Of a stretch of DNA of 51,236 nt, positions 1 through 7,870 are shown piece after piece (the first letter of the stretch is position 1; each line of letters starts with the position of its first letter). The notes under the pieces were generated by a model that was not told where the DNA came from, did no database searches, and saw nothing but the letters and a program-made list of their open reading frames with translations. The DNA lies in contig JAUWPM010000003.1 in NCBI GenBank assembly GCA_030611585.1, positions 1-51,236 of the forward strand, read 5' to 3'. A program made the position numbers and the translations under genes. Source of the DNA: Methanosarcinales archaeon. GTDB lineage: Archaea > Halobacteriota > Syntropharchaeia > Alkanophagales > Methanospirareceae.

Positions 1-549
1 TCCATCCGGAACGTGCCTTATCGCCTCTGGTTCTATAATGTACAAGCCGGTATTCGCAAGGTTGGAGAAACACTCATCCGGAGCGGGCTTCTCTTTGAAG
101 TTTATTATCCTACCCGTGGATTCTATCTCCGCGATCCCATATAAAGACGGATTAGGCACGGGTAGAAGTGCAATGGTCACTGAACCTTCATGCGCTTTGT
201 GAAACGTCATCAGCTTCCCTATGTCTATCTCCGTAATGTTATCGCCCTGTATAATTACCATTGTATCGGCTATTCCAGCGTTTTTTACCGACCCCGCGGT
301 TCCTAATGGCGAAGGCTCCTCAGGATATGAAAGCTTCAAATTCTTTCTGCTGCTGAGATAATTCATCGTTTGCTCTCTCAGGTAGTTCGTGGTGATAACA
401 ATCTCTTTCAAGCCATAACCAGCCAGATAATCCAATATATAATCTATTACCGGTCTATTCACCAGCGGAATCATAGCCTTCGGCGTGCTAAGCGTAAGCG
501 GTCTGAGCCGTGTTCCATAGCCGCCCGCAAGAATCACTGCTTTTGCCAT
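1..549 (-). CDS. Sugar-phosphate nucleotidyltransferase, N-terminal part (runs off window)
   Basis: This reading frame is absent from the ORF track because it leaves the window at base 1; 183 codons are visible from the ATG at 549. The N-terminus reads MAKAVILAGGYGTRLRPLT, the G-x-G-T-R-x-R-P-L-T pyrophosphorylase signature, followed by TPKAMIPLVNRP and a QGDNIT segment typical of nucleotide-sugar pyrophosphorylases (glucose-1-P or mannose-1-P nucleotidyltransferases). Such enzymes join NTP and sugar-1-phosphate to give NDP-sugar. It is a paralogue of the complete enzyme at 22835-24265, with very similar motif order. Sugar and nucleotide specificity cannot be read here, and any C-terminal hexapeptide-repeat domain lies outside. 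It is divergent from pantoate kinase, with a TATA-like TTTTTAAAAG about 20-25 bases upstream of the ATG, so it is probably leaderless. Confidence 0.9.
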   Translation of the reverse strand, partial: MAKAVILAGGYGTRLRPLTLSTPKAMIPLVNRPVIDYILDYLAGYGLKEIVITTNYLREQTMNYLSSRKNLKLSYPEEPSPLGTAGSVKNAGIADTMVIIQGDNITEIDIGKLMTFHKAHEGSVTIALLPVPNPSLYGIAEIESTGRIINFKEKPAPDECFSNLANTGLYIIEPEAIRHVPDG

Positions 550-560
550 CTTTAACGTTA

Positions 561-589
561 CTTTCTTTTAAAAAGGAAGCTTTATAAAA
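561..589. promoter_or_regulatory. Divergent TATA-box promoters for nucleotidyltransferase and pantoate kinase
   Basis: The rightward TATA-like TTTATAAAA (581-589) lies 26 bases before the ATG at 615, implying an almost leaderless transcript. The leftward TTTTTAAAAG (561-577 region) lies about 20 bases upstream of the ATG at 549. No Shine-Dalgarno sequence is needed for either in this reading. Confidence 0.5.
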
Positions 590-614
590 CCGTAGATAGG
601 GATAGAAACATATA

Positions 615-1493
615 ATGAATAAAAAGTTTGTAAATGCCTATTCACCTTCGCATATAACTGGCTTCTTCGAGATATGCGATAATAAAAATCCACTGTATAA
701 AGGCTCTCGTGGCTGCGGCATCGTGTTAGAAGCAGGCTGTGTAACTGAAGTTTCTATCGGGCATGATCTTCCGGTAAATGCGCAAATAGAAATAAACGGC
801 AGAGCGGAAGAGGCGAATACCACTAAGTACGTTGTTGAGCATCTGGCAGGTGCATCTGAAGTTGCAGTCATGGTCGTGGTATCAACGAACTTCGAAGTGC
901 CGGTCGGCTGTGGGTTTGGTGCAAGCGGCGCCGGTGCGCTCAGTACTGCCCACGCCTTAAACGAACTTTTGTCGCTCAATATGACGGTAAACGAGGTAGC
1001 GCAAATCGCACACTGCGCCGAAGTGGAAAACAGCACGGGCTTAGGTGACGTAATCGCGGAGACGTGCGGTGGTATAGTGATAAGAAAGAAGCCAGGGCCT
1101 CCAGGAATAGGCGTAATTGATCGGATACCACATAGAAACGAGCGAATAAGTTACGTGGCGCTTGGTAAAAAATCGACAAAATCGGTGTTAACGGAAGGCG
1201 GTGACGAGCTGAAACGGCGAATAAACGAAGCGGGTAGGGCAGCGATGAAAGCGTTGATGCGGAAGCCCACGGTGGAAACATTCATGCGTGCGTCACGTGA
1301 ATTCTCGTTACGAATCGAACTGATAAGCGATACCTGCAAGGATGCGATAGAGGCGGTGGATGCCGAAGGGAAAGTCGCCAGTGTGGCAATGTTAGGAGAA
1401 ACGGTTTTTGTCATCGGCGATAGTGAAGCATTGAGCGAGTTCGGAGAAGTAAAAGAAAGTAGAATCTCTAATGCGGGAGTGAGAGTTATTTGA
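615..1493 (+). CDS. Pantoate kinase (archaeal GHMP kinase)
   Basis: A 292-residue GHMP-superfamily kinase of the COG1829 type. Archaeal pantoate kinase phosphorylates pantoate to 4-phosphopantoate, which phosphopantothenate synthetase then joins to beta-alanine; this is the archaeal route to coenzyme A. The N-terminal NAYSPSHITGFF segment and the glycine-rich ATP-binding motif PVGCGFGASGAGALS (about residues 96-110) are diagnostic; the AEVENSTGLGDV segment also matches. Length is normal for the family. A phosphopantothenate synthetase gene, often nearby in other archaea, is not in this window. It is transcribed alone from the TATA box at 581-589. Identification as pantoate kinase rather than another GHMP kinase rests on overall recognition, not on a substrate residue. 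Confidence 0.85.
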   Translation: MNKKFVNAYSPSHITGFFEICDNKNPLYKGSRGCGIVLEAGCVTEVSIGHDLPVNAQIEINGRAEEANTTKYVVEHLAGASEVAVMVVVSTNFEVPVGCGFGASGAGALSTAHALNELLSLNMTVNEVAQIAHCAEVENSTGLGDVIAETCGGIVIRKKPGPPGIGVIDRIPHRNERISYVALGKKSTKSVLTEGGDELKRRINEAGRAAMKALMRKPTVETFMRASREFSLRIELISDTCKDAIEAVDAEGKVASVAMLGETVFVIGDSEALSEFGEVKESRISNAGVRVI

Positions 1494-1524
1494 AGACGTT
1501 TGTGCTAAGATTTCTCTGTTTCTG

Positions 1525-1711
1525 TAACCACGAGATTACACAGATTTTCACAAGAAAACAGAAAATAAGTTATAGACACAGATTAACGCTCGTGGGCTCC
1601 GCCCACGTTCCCGAAAACCCTGAAAGGGTTTAATTAACACAGATGATAAGAATCAACAAACACGGTTAAACGAAAATAAATCTGCGTAAATCAGTGTAAA
1701 TCTGTGTCTTA
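1525..1711. repeat. MITE-like hairpin element, copy 1
   Basis: Noncoding stretch after pantoate kinase. It has an ACACAGATTTTCAC motif at its left end and the near-inverted GTGTAAATCTGTGT at its right end. Between them lie two perfect stems with three-base loops, GTGGGC-TCC-GCCCAC and AACCCT-GAA-AGGGTT, joined by a CCCGAA linker. The same pair of hairpins in the same order occurs in the element at 40062-40323. I find no open reading frame inside. It could be a miniature mobile element or a structured RNA/terminator. Confidence 0.55.
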
Positions 1712-1759
1712 AATAGAAGGAAGCTATGCTTTATATACAACGAGAAACTGTGTGGATAC

Positions 1760-1781
1760 GTCTTGTGGAATCTCGTGGTTC
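1760..1781 (-). repeat. Dispersed short repeat (CCACGAGATT... family)
   Basis: Reverse complement reads AACCACGAGATTCCACAAGA, a short copy of the CCAC(A/G)AGATT-(A/C)CACA family also seen at 1525, 2083, 25231 and 40125. It lies just downstream of the zinc-ribbon gene. Confidence 0.4.
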
Positions 1782-1783
1782 TT

Positions 1784-2008
1784 TTACTTTTCCTTCTTCA
1801 CGTCCAGGACTCTTCCCTTATCATCCAACACGAATTCCAGTAGAATCCGGTCTGTTTTGTATGCTTTTGGGTTCCAAGTCCGTCCACACGACCCGCATTC
1901 AACGTCACTGCCTAATTCCACGATGTACCAGCTTGCATCCGCGTATGACGTTCCACAATAAGGGCAAATGCTAACTGCGACATCCAAAAAGGCTTTCTTT
2001 TGCTCCAT
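1784..2008 (-). CDS. Small zinc-ribbon protein
   Basis: A 74-residue protein with two Cys pairs, CPYC at about residues 15-18 and CGSC at about 38-41, the spacing of a treble-clef or zinc-ribbon fold; a tryptophan sits shortly after each pair. The C-terminal third is charged and could form a beta-hairpin. I do not recognise a named family. It lies downstream of the ScpB-like gene on the same strand with a 116-base gap holding a dispersed repeat, so cotranscription is uncertain. The opposite-strand ORFs here (1726, 1752) look like shadows: they lack motifs, whereas this frame has clear metal-ligand pairs. Confidence 0.65.
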   Translation of the reverse strand: MEQKKAFLDVAVSICPYCGTSYADASWYIVELGSDVECGSCGRTWNPKAYKTDRILLEFVLDDKGRVLDVKKEK

Positions 2009-2082
2009 GTGTTAAAATATTTGATTTCTGACTTTAAATATTTCGTACTTTTAGGTTTGCCAAAAATTTGTTCTTCTTTTAA

Positions 2083-2112
2083 TCTTGTGGACATCTGTGT
2101 AATCTTGTGGTT
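2083..2112 (-). repeat. Dispersed short repeat
   Basis: Reverse complement reads AACCACAAGATTACACAGAT followed by GTCCACAAG, a good copy of the intergenic repeat found at 1525 and 40125. It sits between the zinc-ribbon gene and the ScpB-like gene. Confidence 0.5.
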
Positions 2113-2124
2113 TGCTAAACTATT

Positions 2125-2709
2125 TCACGACGCCAGAATCAAATCCAGCAGAGCTTTCCTATCCACTTCCGCTCGCGTCCGCCAGCCGATATACAATACC
2201 TTATCCGCTTCACCCACATAGCCCTGCTTGATGTACCGATCGAGAGCGAAGAATATTCGCTGTTTGGGGAATTTCGCACTTAAAAACGTCTCGACCGCTT
2301 TCCGCGTCGCTTTGCCCTGCTTCGAGATGATATAAGCCAACGTAGCGGAGAGCATGGCAACGTTGTCTATCCGTTCACCCGAAGCCTTCTCAATCACCGG
2401 GCTTTTGAGCACAATCATAAACCGGTCGCGCTCTGCTCTCTTATCTCCTTTTCCTTTGTCTTCCCCTTCCCCTTCTCCTCCTTCTCCCGCTTCGCTTATT
2501 CGTTTGACTTCCATGCCAAGCTTATCGAGCGCGGAATTTAAAACCCCGATTACTTCCATATAGTCATCGCCCAATGCCTTTTTAAGCTCCCAACCTTTAA
2601 CGCCCGGGATTCTATGCTGCCTGAAGAATAATAACTGAGCTGCCTTCTTCACCTTCCGTTCGGTTCTTGCCCTTAATTCCTCTTCTGTTTCCCCTTCCAT
2701 CTTAACCAA
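2125..2709 (-). CDS. ScpB/KITE-like tandem winged-helix protein (candidate)
   Basis: This 194-residue protein has two predicted winged-helix halves (about 15-70 and 115-185) separated by a low-complexity acidic GEGGEGEGED linker. ScpB, MukE and eukaryotic Nse1/Nse3 (MAGE domain) share that tandem-wHTH KITE layout. The first half ends in a strand pair around RFMIVLKSP; the second ends with KQGYVGE...YIGWRTRAEVD, which by eye resembles the end of MAGE/Nse3 domains. Length matches ScpB (about 190). It overlaps the kleisin-like gene by 37 bases, so the two are surely cotranscribed. Function as a partner that binds the kleisin is inferred; no SMC ATPase is adjacent. A generic tandem-wHTH regulator is the alternative. 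Confidence 0.6.
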   Translation of the reverse strand: MVKMEGETEEELRARTERKVKKAAQLLFFRQHRIPGVKGWELKKALGDDYMEVIGVLNSALDKLGMEVKRISEAGEGGEGEGEDKGKGDKRAERDRFMIVLKSPVIEKASGERIDNVAMLSATLAYIISKQGKATRKAVETFLSAKFPKQRIFFALDRYIKQGYVGEADKVLYIGWRTRAEVDRKALLDLILAS

Positions 2710-3494
2710 TCCTCATAGCTTAACGAAACCGGAATAGACCTGCCCTGAGTGTGATCTGCTTTGGCATTGACGTTGGTGTTACTCGGAGAAATAAACACTT
2801 CTTCTTCTAAGGGATTTATATCGAGTTCCGCTTTGCCTTCGTTTACTAGATAACTCGTCAGATACGCTTTTTTTATACTCGTTTCGAACGCATCGCCATA
2901 AATAAAATCATGATATTCGATTCTGCCACGCGCCTCAAGGTCGTTTAAAACCGCTTTTATCGAGTAGTCGAATTCCGTTTTAGATAAGATATTCAACTCA
3001 ATTAAATCCTCAATGCCGAATGTCGATTCGATCGCAGACGGAAATGGAAACTCGTCATTCCGCGCACCGAGAGGTAGGAGAGCGTTCCAATAAGCCAGTC
3101 CCTCTTTCAACCTCTGTGGAGTAATTCGATCCATCGCTATGATTGGATGCCAGGAGTTAAAGAATGCCGTTGCTAACTGCTGGGGCTCCAGCATTTTGAG
3201 TTTGAGTTCCAGTAACACTGGATCTATATAGAACGACGAGGAGCGGTCTTTTATCCATTTACCCTGCAATTCGATTATCTTTGCCAATTCGGCGATCGCC
3301 TCTGCGTCTAAAAGCAGGTCGTCTAACGATTTCCACTTCTTAGTTTTATGATACCGCTTCAGCGTTTCCAGAAACTTCTTGACGTCCAGGTCGAACGGGT
3401 CAGTCCCTTCCGTTTGTATCGTTTTACAAAAATTTAGCAGTCGGAATAGCTCGTCGAATTTCATTTGCTTACCTGGATTTTTGTAATTCCCCAT
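2673..3494 (-). CDS. ScpA/kleisin-like protein (candidate)
   Basis: Reads as a divergent ScpA. The N-terminal TDPFDLDVKKFLETLKRY followed by a helical AEAIAELAKIIELQGKW segment matches the layout of ScpA's SMC-neck-binding helices. The C-terminal AYLTSYLVNEGKAELD followed by EEEVFI resembles the terminal winged helix that contacts the SMC head. ScpA proteins are typically 230-290 residues. The track start is 3542, but the AT-rich TATA-like stretch on this strand lies at about 3520-3545, so that ATG would fall at or before the transcription start. I choose the internal ATG at 3494 (273 residues), which follows GAGGTGG; the ATG at 3464 is also possible. It overlaps the downstream ScpB-like gene. 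No smc gene is next door. Confidence 0.6.
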   Translation of the reverse strand: MGNYKNPGKQMKFDELFRLLNFCKTIQTEGTDPFDLDVKKFLETLKRYHKTKKWKSLDDLLLDAEAIAELAKIIELQGKWIKDRSSSFYIDPVLLELKLKMLEPQQLATAFFNSWHPIIAMDRITPQRLKEGLAYWNALLPLGARNDEFPFPSAIESTFGIEDLIELNILSKTEFDYSIKAVLNDLEARGRIEYHDFIYGDAFETSIKKAYLTSYLVNEGKAELDINPLEEEVFISPSNTNVNAKADHTQGRSIPVSLSYEDWLRWKGKQKRN

Positions 3495-3620
3495 CGTTGT
3501 TAACGTCCACCTCTCGCAGATATAATTTAATTTCAACTTCATCCTTAAATAAATCTAAAAATCATCCCTTTCCATCGCCCATATTGAAGTAGGACTGAAA
3601 ATTGGACTATTGACCGGAAG

Positions 3621-3629
3621 TTTTAAATA
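3621..3629 (+). promoter_or_regulatory. TATA box of the DUF11 surface protein
   Basis: TTTTAAATA about 28-36 bases before the ATG at 3657. AGGGGATG then lies 5-6 bases before the second ATG (3663), so translation may begin there instead. Confidence 0.5.
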
Positions 3630-3656
3630 CTAACCACTCCTAACCAAAAGTAGGGG

Positions 3657-6600
3657 ATGAAAATGTTTGTAGATATGAAGAATAATAATAAAGGGGAGGG
3701 TATTGGAGGTGTTCGTATAAAAAATAAGAAGTTGATTGTGATGGCAGTTGCTGTTCTGACCCTGTTAGTGGTGTTTATAGGTATGGCACTACAGCCTGCG
3801 GCAGCGCAAACGTGGCCTACCTCGTGGACGTGGATAGATTCCGATCCAAATGAGAATGGTTGGCAAGATGATTTCCGGGATGTGAAAAATGCTTACTATA
3901 ATTATGACGAAGAATATCTCTATCTTCGAATGTGTTGTTATGCTAATGCGACATTAACATCCCCTAACCAAGAAGGCCGATTTAAATGGTTCATAGATTT
4001 AGATCACAATGCTCATAAACAAGGTGGAAATATAATAGAGGGGGAATATCTTCTTTTTGTTGAAGATGCAAATAACAATGGCACTGGTGAGGTCTATCTT
4101 TTGAATGATACTGACGGTGATGGTTATTTCGATGATGACTGGGGCCAATCTACAGGCGGCCTATATAAAAACGAAACTATTACTAATGTTAGTATAGCAG
4201 ACTATAGAATAACTGGCAAGTGTGTCGATTTATATGTGCGTCTGGCCAACATAACTAATCCCTCTAATTTATCCCTCATCTGGGTAACAGATCAAGAGAA
4301 TCCTAACCTCGATCAAGCACCCACTACTGATCACCCTGACTCAACGCCAATAGGTCCCTTATGCATACATTGTGCACCCGTTTTTAGTTTAGCGAAGTAT
4401 GATTGGCCGGATCCCGTTAAAGCTGGCGAGAATCTTACGTATACCATTATCTATGAGAATACAGGCAACATGAACGCCACGAATGTTACCGTAACGGAGG
4501 TATTTGACAACAATGTAACCTTTCTCAATGCAACGCCTGCACCTGATACTGGAACAAATGACACATGGACAATCCCAAATCTCCCCGTTGATGGTAAACA
4601 TTATATCAACATCACGGTCAGGGTGAATGGCACGGTCGCCAATGGTACCATCCTAACGAATTATGTGAATATTACATGCGATCAGGGCGTCGAAAATAAT
4701 CATACTGTATATACAGAAGTGGTAGGCGAGCCCGTATTGAGTATTACCAAGTACGCTTGGCCTGACCCTGTTGCGCCATGTGGAAATCTTACTTATACCA
4801 TTCTATTCGGAAATACCGGCGATGTTAATGCTGCCAACACAACACTGAATGATACGCTTCCATCACAGGTAACCTTTATTTCTGCTTCGCCTGAGCCCAC
4901 CAATACGTCTAACGATAACCACACGTTATCTTGGGATATTGGTAATCTTCCACGAAATGACACTCGTACTATCACGATCAACGTGACGGTTAATTGTCCA
5001 CTTCCCTGTGGATCTAACCTTACGAATTTTGTCAATCTCTCCGCTGATAATGCAGAGACGGTGAATCATACTGAGGTGACAATAGTACGCTCTGTTCCAA
5101 GGCTGGAAATAGTAAAATTTGATAGCCCAGATCCGGTAGAAGCAGGAGCACAGCTAACCTATACAATTTATGTCAACAATACCGGATGTGCAAATGCTAC
5201 CAATGTGACGGTTACTGAACTATATGATGCCAACGTCACCTTTGTAAATGCAACGCCATATCCTGATTCTGGAAACAATATATGGAATCTTTCGACTCTC
5301 AATGTCAGCGAAAGTAAAACAATCACAATCACCGTGAATGTCACATCTCCGCTTCCAAATGGCACAATTTTGGTGAACTTTGCGAATGTAACCTGTGACC
5401 AGGGTGTGAAAGATCAAATCTATCAGGATACCACAGTAATATCTGCACCCTATTGTAGTTTAGCAAAATATGACTTCCCAGATCCCGTTAAAGCCGGCGC
5501 GAATCTTACGTATACCATTATCTGTGAGAATACGGGCAACATGAACGCCACGAATGGTGTCATAACGGAGGAATACGATGCCAATGTCACCTTTCTCAAT
5601 GCAACGCCTGCACCTGATACTGGAACAAATAACACCACATGGACAATCCTCAATGCTCCACCAGGCGTTAAGCATTATATCAACATCACGGTCAGGGTGA
5701 ATGAGACGGTCGCCAATGGTACCATCCTCACTAATTATGTAAACGTCACATCCGACCAGGACTTTGAACATAATCATACTATTTATACTGAAGTTGTGGG
5801 TGCGCCCGCATTGAGTATTACCAAGTACGCTTGGCCAAACCCTGTTTCACCACGTGGCAATCTTACCTACACCCTTTATTACGCAAATTTCGGCGGGGAT
5901 AATGCTACCAACACAACACTGAATGATACGCTTCCACCACAGGTAACCTTTATTTCTGCCTCTCCTGTGCCCACCAACACGTCTAACGATAACCACACGT
6001 TATTCTGGGATATTGGTGATCTTCCACGAAATGACACTCGTACTATCACTATCAATGTGTCAGTTAATTGTCCACTTCCCGATGGAACTATCCTTGTAAA
6101 TAACGTCAGTCTCTCCGCTGATGAGGTAGAGACGGTTAATGATACTGCGAAAACAACAGTAGACTCTACTCCAAGGCTGGAGATAGTAAAACTTGATAGT
6201 CCCGATCCTGTACAAGTAGGAGGACAGCTAAACTATACGATATATGTCAATAATACGGGCTGCGCAAATGCGACAAATGTAACGGTTACTGATGTAGTAG
6301 CTATGGCTAATGTCACTTTTGTAAATTCTGATCCTTCCCCAAATATTTCGGGGAACAATACATGGACATGGACGAATTCAAGCATTGCACCGGGAGAAAG
6401 CTGGCAGATAACACTAACGGTTCAGGTTGATACTCTTCCGCTTGATGGGATTTTATTTGACTTTGTGAATGTAACCTGCGATCAGAATGTGAAAGCTGAC
6501 AAATGGGTGCTTACAAACGTGACATCCCCCAACATTGTCGATCCGAAAATTGCTGTCGATCAAAACGGTCCTCCGTTAGAGCCTGGGGACATCATCTGTT

Positions 6601-7097
6601 ATACCGCATGGGTAAACAACACGGGAAACGCAAATTCAACCGATAATCCAGGTAACGAATTCGAGGATCCCATACCAGAGAACACTACCTACAATAATGG
6701 TTCTTTGCAGATAAACGATGTAAATGAGACCGATGATATTGGTGATGGTATTGGCTACGACGCGGACAATAATACGATTATTTGGAATGGCAATATTACT
6801 GCTGGTGGCTCAATCAAAATTGGGTTTTGCGTTACTGTGGATACAAACGTGACTACAGGGATGGTGATTTCGAATCAAGGAATTGTTTATTACGATAGAA
6901 ATGGAAATGGGACAAACGATGCAGAAGAACCGACCGATGATCCGGGAACTGAAGTAGTAAATGACCCCACCGATTTAGTACTCGATTTTGCTCCGTCACT
7001 GCCGGTTCCAACCATGACACCAGTTGGGATGATAGCACTTGTAGGATTGCTTTCCGCGGTCGCTGCACTGAGTATAGGAATAAGGAAGAAAGGATAA
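3657..7097 (+). CDS. Secreted DUF11-repeat surface protein with VPXXXP-type C-terminal sorting signal
   Basis: A 1146-residue exported protein. A hydrophobic signal segment (about residues 27-46, ending QPAAAQ) is followed by an N-terminal beta-rich domain with Asp/Asn-rich stretches such as DTDGDG that look calcium-binding. Then come about seven DUF11-type domains, each opening with a K(Y/F)D-x-PDPV-x-AG motif. The order of types is A-B-C-A-B-C plus a final divergent one; the two ABC blocks are 1071 bases apart. N-x-S/T sequons are extremely dense, suggesting heavy N-glycosylation. The C-terminus has VPTMTP, a transmembrane helix and RKKG, the layout of the VPXXXP-CTERM archaeosortase signals, so membrane processing or anchoring is expected. 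It is probably an S-layer-associated or adhesin-like protein. Start may be 3663. Monocistronic, with a T-rich terminator after it. Confidence 0.9.
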   Translation: MKMFVDMKNNNKGEGIGGVRIKNKKLIVMAVAVLTLLVVFIGMALQPAAAQTWPTSWTWIDSDPNENGWQDDFRDVKNAYYNYDEEYLYLRMCCYANATLTSPNQEGRFKWFIDLDHNAHKQGGNIIEGEYLLFVEDANNNGTGEVYLLNDTDGDGYFDDDWGQSTGGLYKNETITNVSIADYRITGKCVDLYVRLANITNPSNLSLIWVTDQENPNLDQAPTTDHPDSTPIGPLCIHCAPVFSLAKYDWPDPVKAGENLTYTIIYENTGNMNATNVTVTEVFDNNVTFLNATPAPDTGTNDTWTIPNLPVDGKHYINITVRVNGTVANGTILTNYVNITCDQGVENNHTVYTEVVGEPVLSITKYAWPDPVAPCGNLTYTILFGNTGDVNAANTTLNDTLPSQVTFISASPEPTNTSNDNHTLSWDIGNLPRNDTRTITINVTVNCPLPCGSNLTNFVNLSADNAETVNHTEVTIVRSVPRLEIVKFDSPDPVEAGAQLTYTIYVNNTGCANATNVTVTELYDANVTFVNATPYPDSGNNIWNLSTLNVSESKTITITVNVTSPLPNGTILVNFANVTCDQGVKDQIYQDTTVISAPYCSLAKYDFPDPVKAGANLTYTIICENTGNMNATNGVITEEYDANVTFLNATPAPDTGTNNTTWTILNAPPGVKHYINITVRVNETVANGTILTNYVNVTSDQDFEHNHTIYTEVVGAPALSITKYAWPNPVSPRGNLTYTLYYANFGGDNATNTTLNDTLPPQVTFISASPVPTNTSNDNHTLFWDIGDLPRNDTRTITINVSVNCPLPDGTILVNNVSLSADEVETVNDTAKTTVDSTPRLEIVKLDSPDPVQVGGQLNYTIYVNNTGCANATNVTVTDVVAMANVTFVNSDPSPNISGNNTWTWTNSSIAPGESWQITLTVQVDTLPLDGILFDFVNVTCDQNVKADKWVLTNVTSPNIVDPKIAVDQNGPPLEPGDIICYTAWVNNTGNANSTDNPGNEFEDPIPENTTYNNGSLQINDVNETDDIGDGIGYDADNNTIIWNGNITAGGSIKIGFCVTVDTNVTTGMVISNQGIVYYDRNGNGTNDAEEPTDDPGTEVVNDPTDLVLDFAPSLPVPTMTPVGMIALVGLLSAVAALSIGIRKKG
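4386..6530 (+). repeat. Tandem duplication of a three-domain (ABC) block inside the DUF11 gene
   Basis: AGTTTAGC at 4386 and AGTTTAGC at 5457 begin two copies of about 1071 bases (357 codons). Nucleotide identity is high at several places, for example CCCGTTAAAGC and AACATGAACGCCACGAATG in both copies. Other parts have diverged, which suggests old duplication with partial gene conversion. Confidence 0.75.
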
Positions 7098-7110
7098 ACT
7101 ATTTCAGCCC

Positions 7111-7125
7111 CTTTTTTCTTTTTTT
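7111..7125 (+). terminator. T-tract terminator after the DUF11 gene
   Basis: Interrupted run of T (TTTTTTCTTTTTTT) 13 bases after the stop codon, without a hairpin. Poly-T tracts terminate archaeal RNA polymerase. Confidence 0.5.
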
Positions 7126-7179
7126 CAACAGGTACACCGTTAGGTTTTGAAAGAGATGCAGTAATCTCAACGGTGAAAA

Positions 7180-7515
7180 TTGAGAAAAGAGGGGATTTCT
7201 ATTTCACCTCGCGCTGATATGCGCTACGCCGATTGCTTTTTTGCCCTTTACTACTGGTTATGGGACAATCTCCAGTGGAAATGGTCCCGAAAGGCTTATA
7301 TGCTCATGCTGCTCGTATGTAGAGATAACGGATCCCCACTCGAAGACCGTGGGTCTTTAAAAATGATGCAGGTGAATAATCGAACTGACGGAGAGGACGC
7401 AGCACTAAAAATACCCTATTGCGCTTTAACACTAAAGGAAGCGTTATACTTGCTTACCAATTATTACGAGGGCTACTTCGATGCGGGTAAACAGTCGGTG
7501 GTATTAACCGGGTAG
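7180..7515 (+). CDS. Hypothetical protein, doubtful
   Basis: A 111-residue open frame with a Trp/Tyr-rich N-terminus (YYWLWDNLQWKW) and a C-terminus of soluble composition (LTLKEALYLLTNYYEGY). I recognise no family. The middle CRDNGSPLEDRGSL covers a CCCAC/GTGGG inverted repeat, which hints that part of it may be noncoding. There is no strong ribosome-binding site or TATA box. It may be a lineage-specific gene, a remnant, or chance. Confidence 0.3.
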   Translation: MRKEGISISPRADMRYADCFFALYYWLWDNLQWKWSRKAYMLMLLVCRDNGSPLEDRGSLKMMQVNNRTDGEDAALKIPYCALTLKEALYLLTNYYEGYFDAGKQSVVLTG

Positions 7516-7870
7516 AAGGATTAGAAGGGCTGGAATAAGCGAATACGAAAAGCTGCTTCTCAACAATCACTCGCATAAAAGGGAGTGCTTTTTGATTTAT
7601 TATAGAAAAGCTTATAGATTACCAATATCTTCTTTAAAAATGATACAATGCGAGAAATGAGAGCTTTGACATGGCTAAGCAAAATTTCAGCTTTTGGGGT
7701 TAAAATGAGTCTTTGGTTGTTAGGGCAGGAAGACATGGCGAACAGGAGCTGGGTGCCCTGGAGCATATTTGTAAAGGATTGAGTTTTCAGGGGATTAAAA
7801 TGCACCAGGATACCTCAAGCGGCGCTAAAAGGGATGAGGATAGTAGTATTGGATTGGAGGCATTGATACG
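7516..7870. other. 355-base gap with short open frames, no recognisable gene
   Basis: A TTATTATAG/GCTTATAG AT-rich segment near 7597-7620 could hold a promoter. Two short rightward frames exist: about 44 residues from 7650 in one frame, and an open stretch containing RHGEQELGALEHICKGL that runs up to 7873 in another. Neither has a recognisable motif. They could be remnants of a decayed gene upstream of the small membrane protein. Confidence 0.35.

Noticed and set aside
4389-5777. Several minus-strand ORFs within the DUF11 gene
   Set aside because: They recur with the gene's internal repeats and are antisense shadows.
7560-7805. 81-aa minus-strand ORF
   Set aside because: No ribosome-binding site or motif; the opposite strand shows equally open frames.
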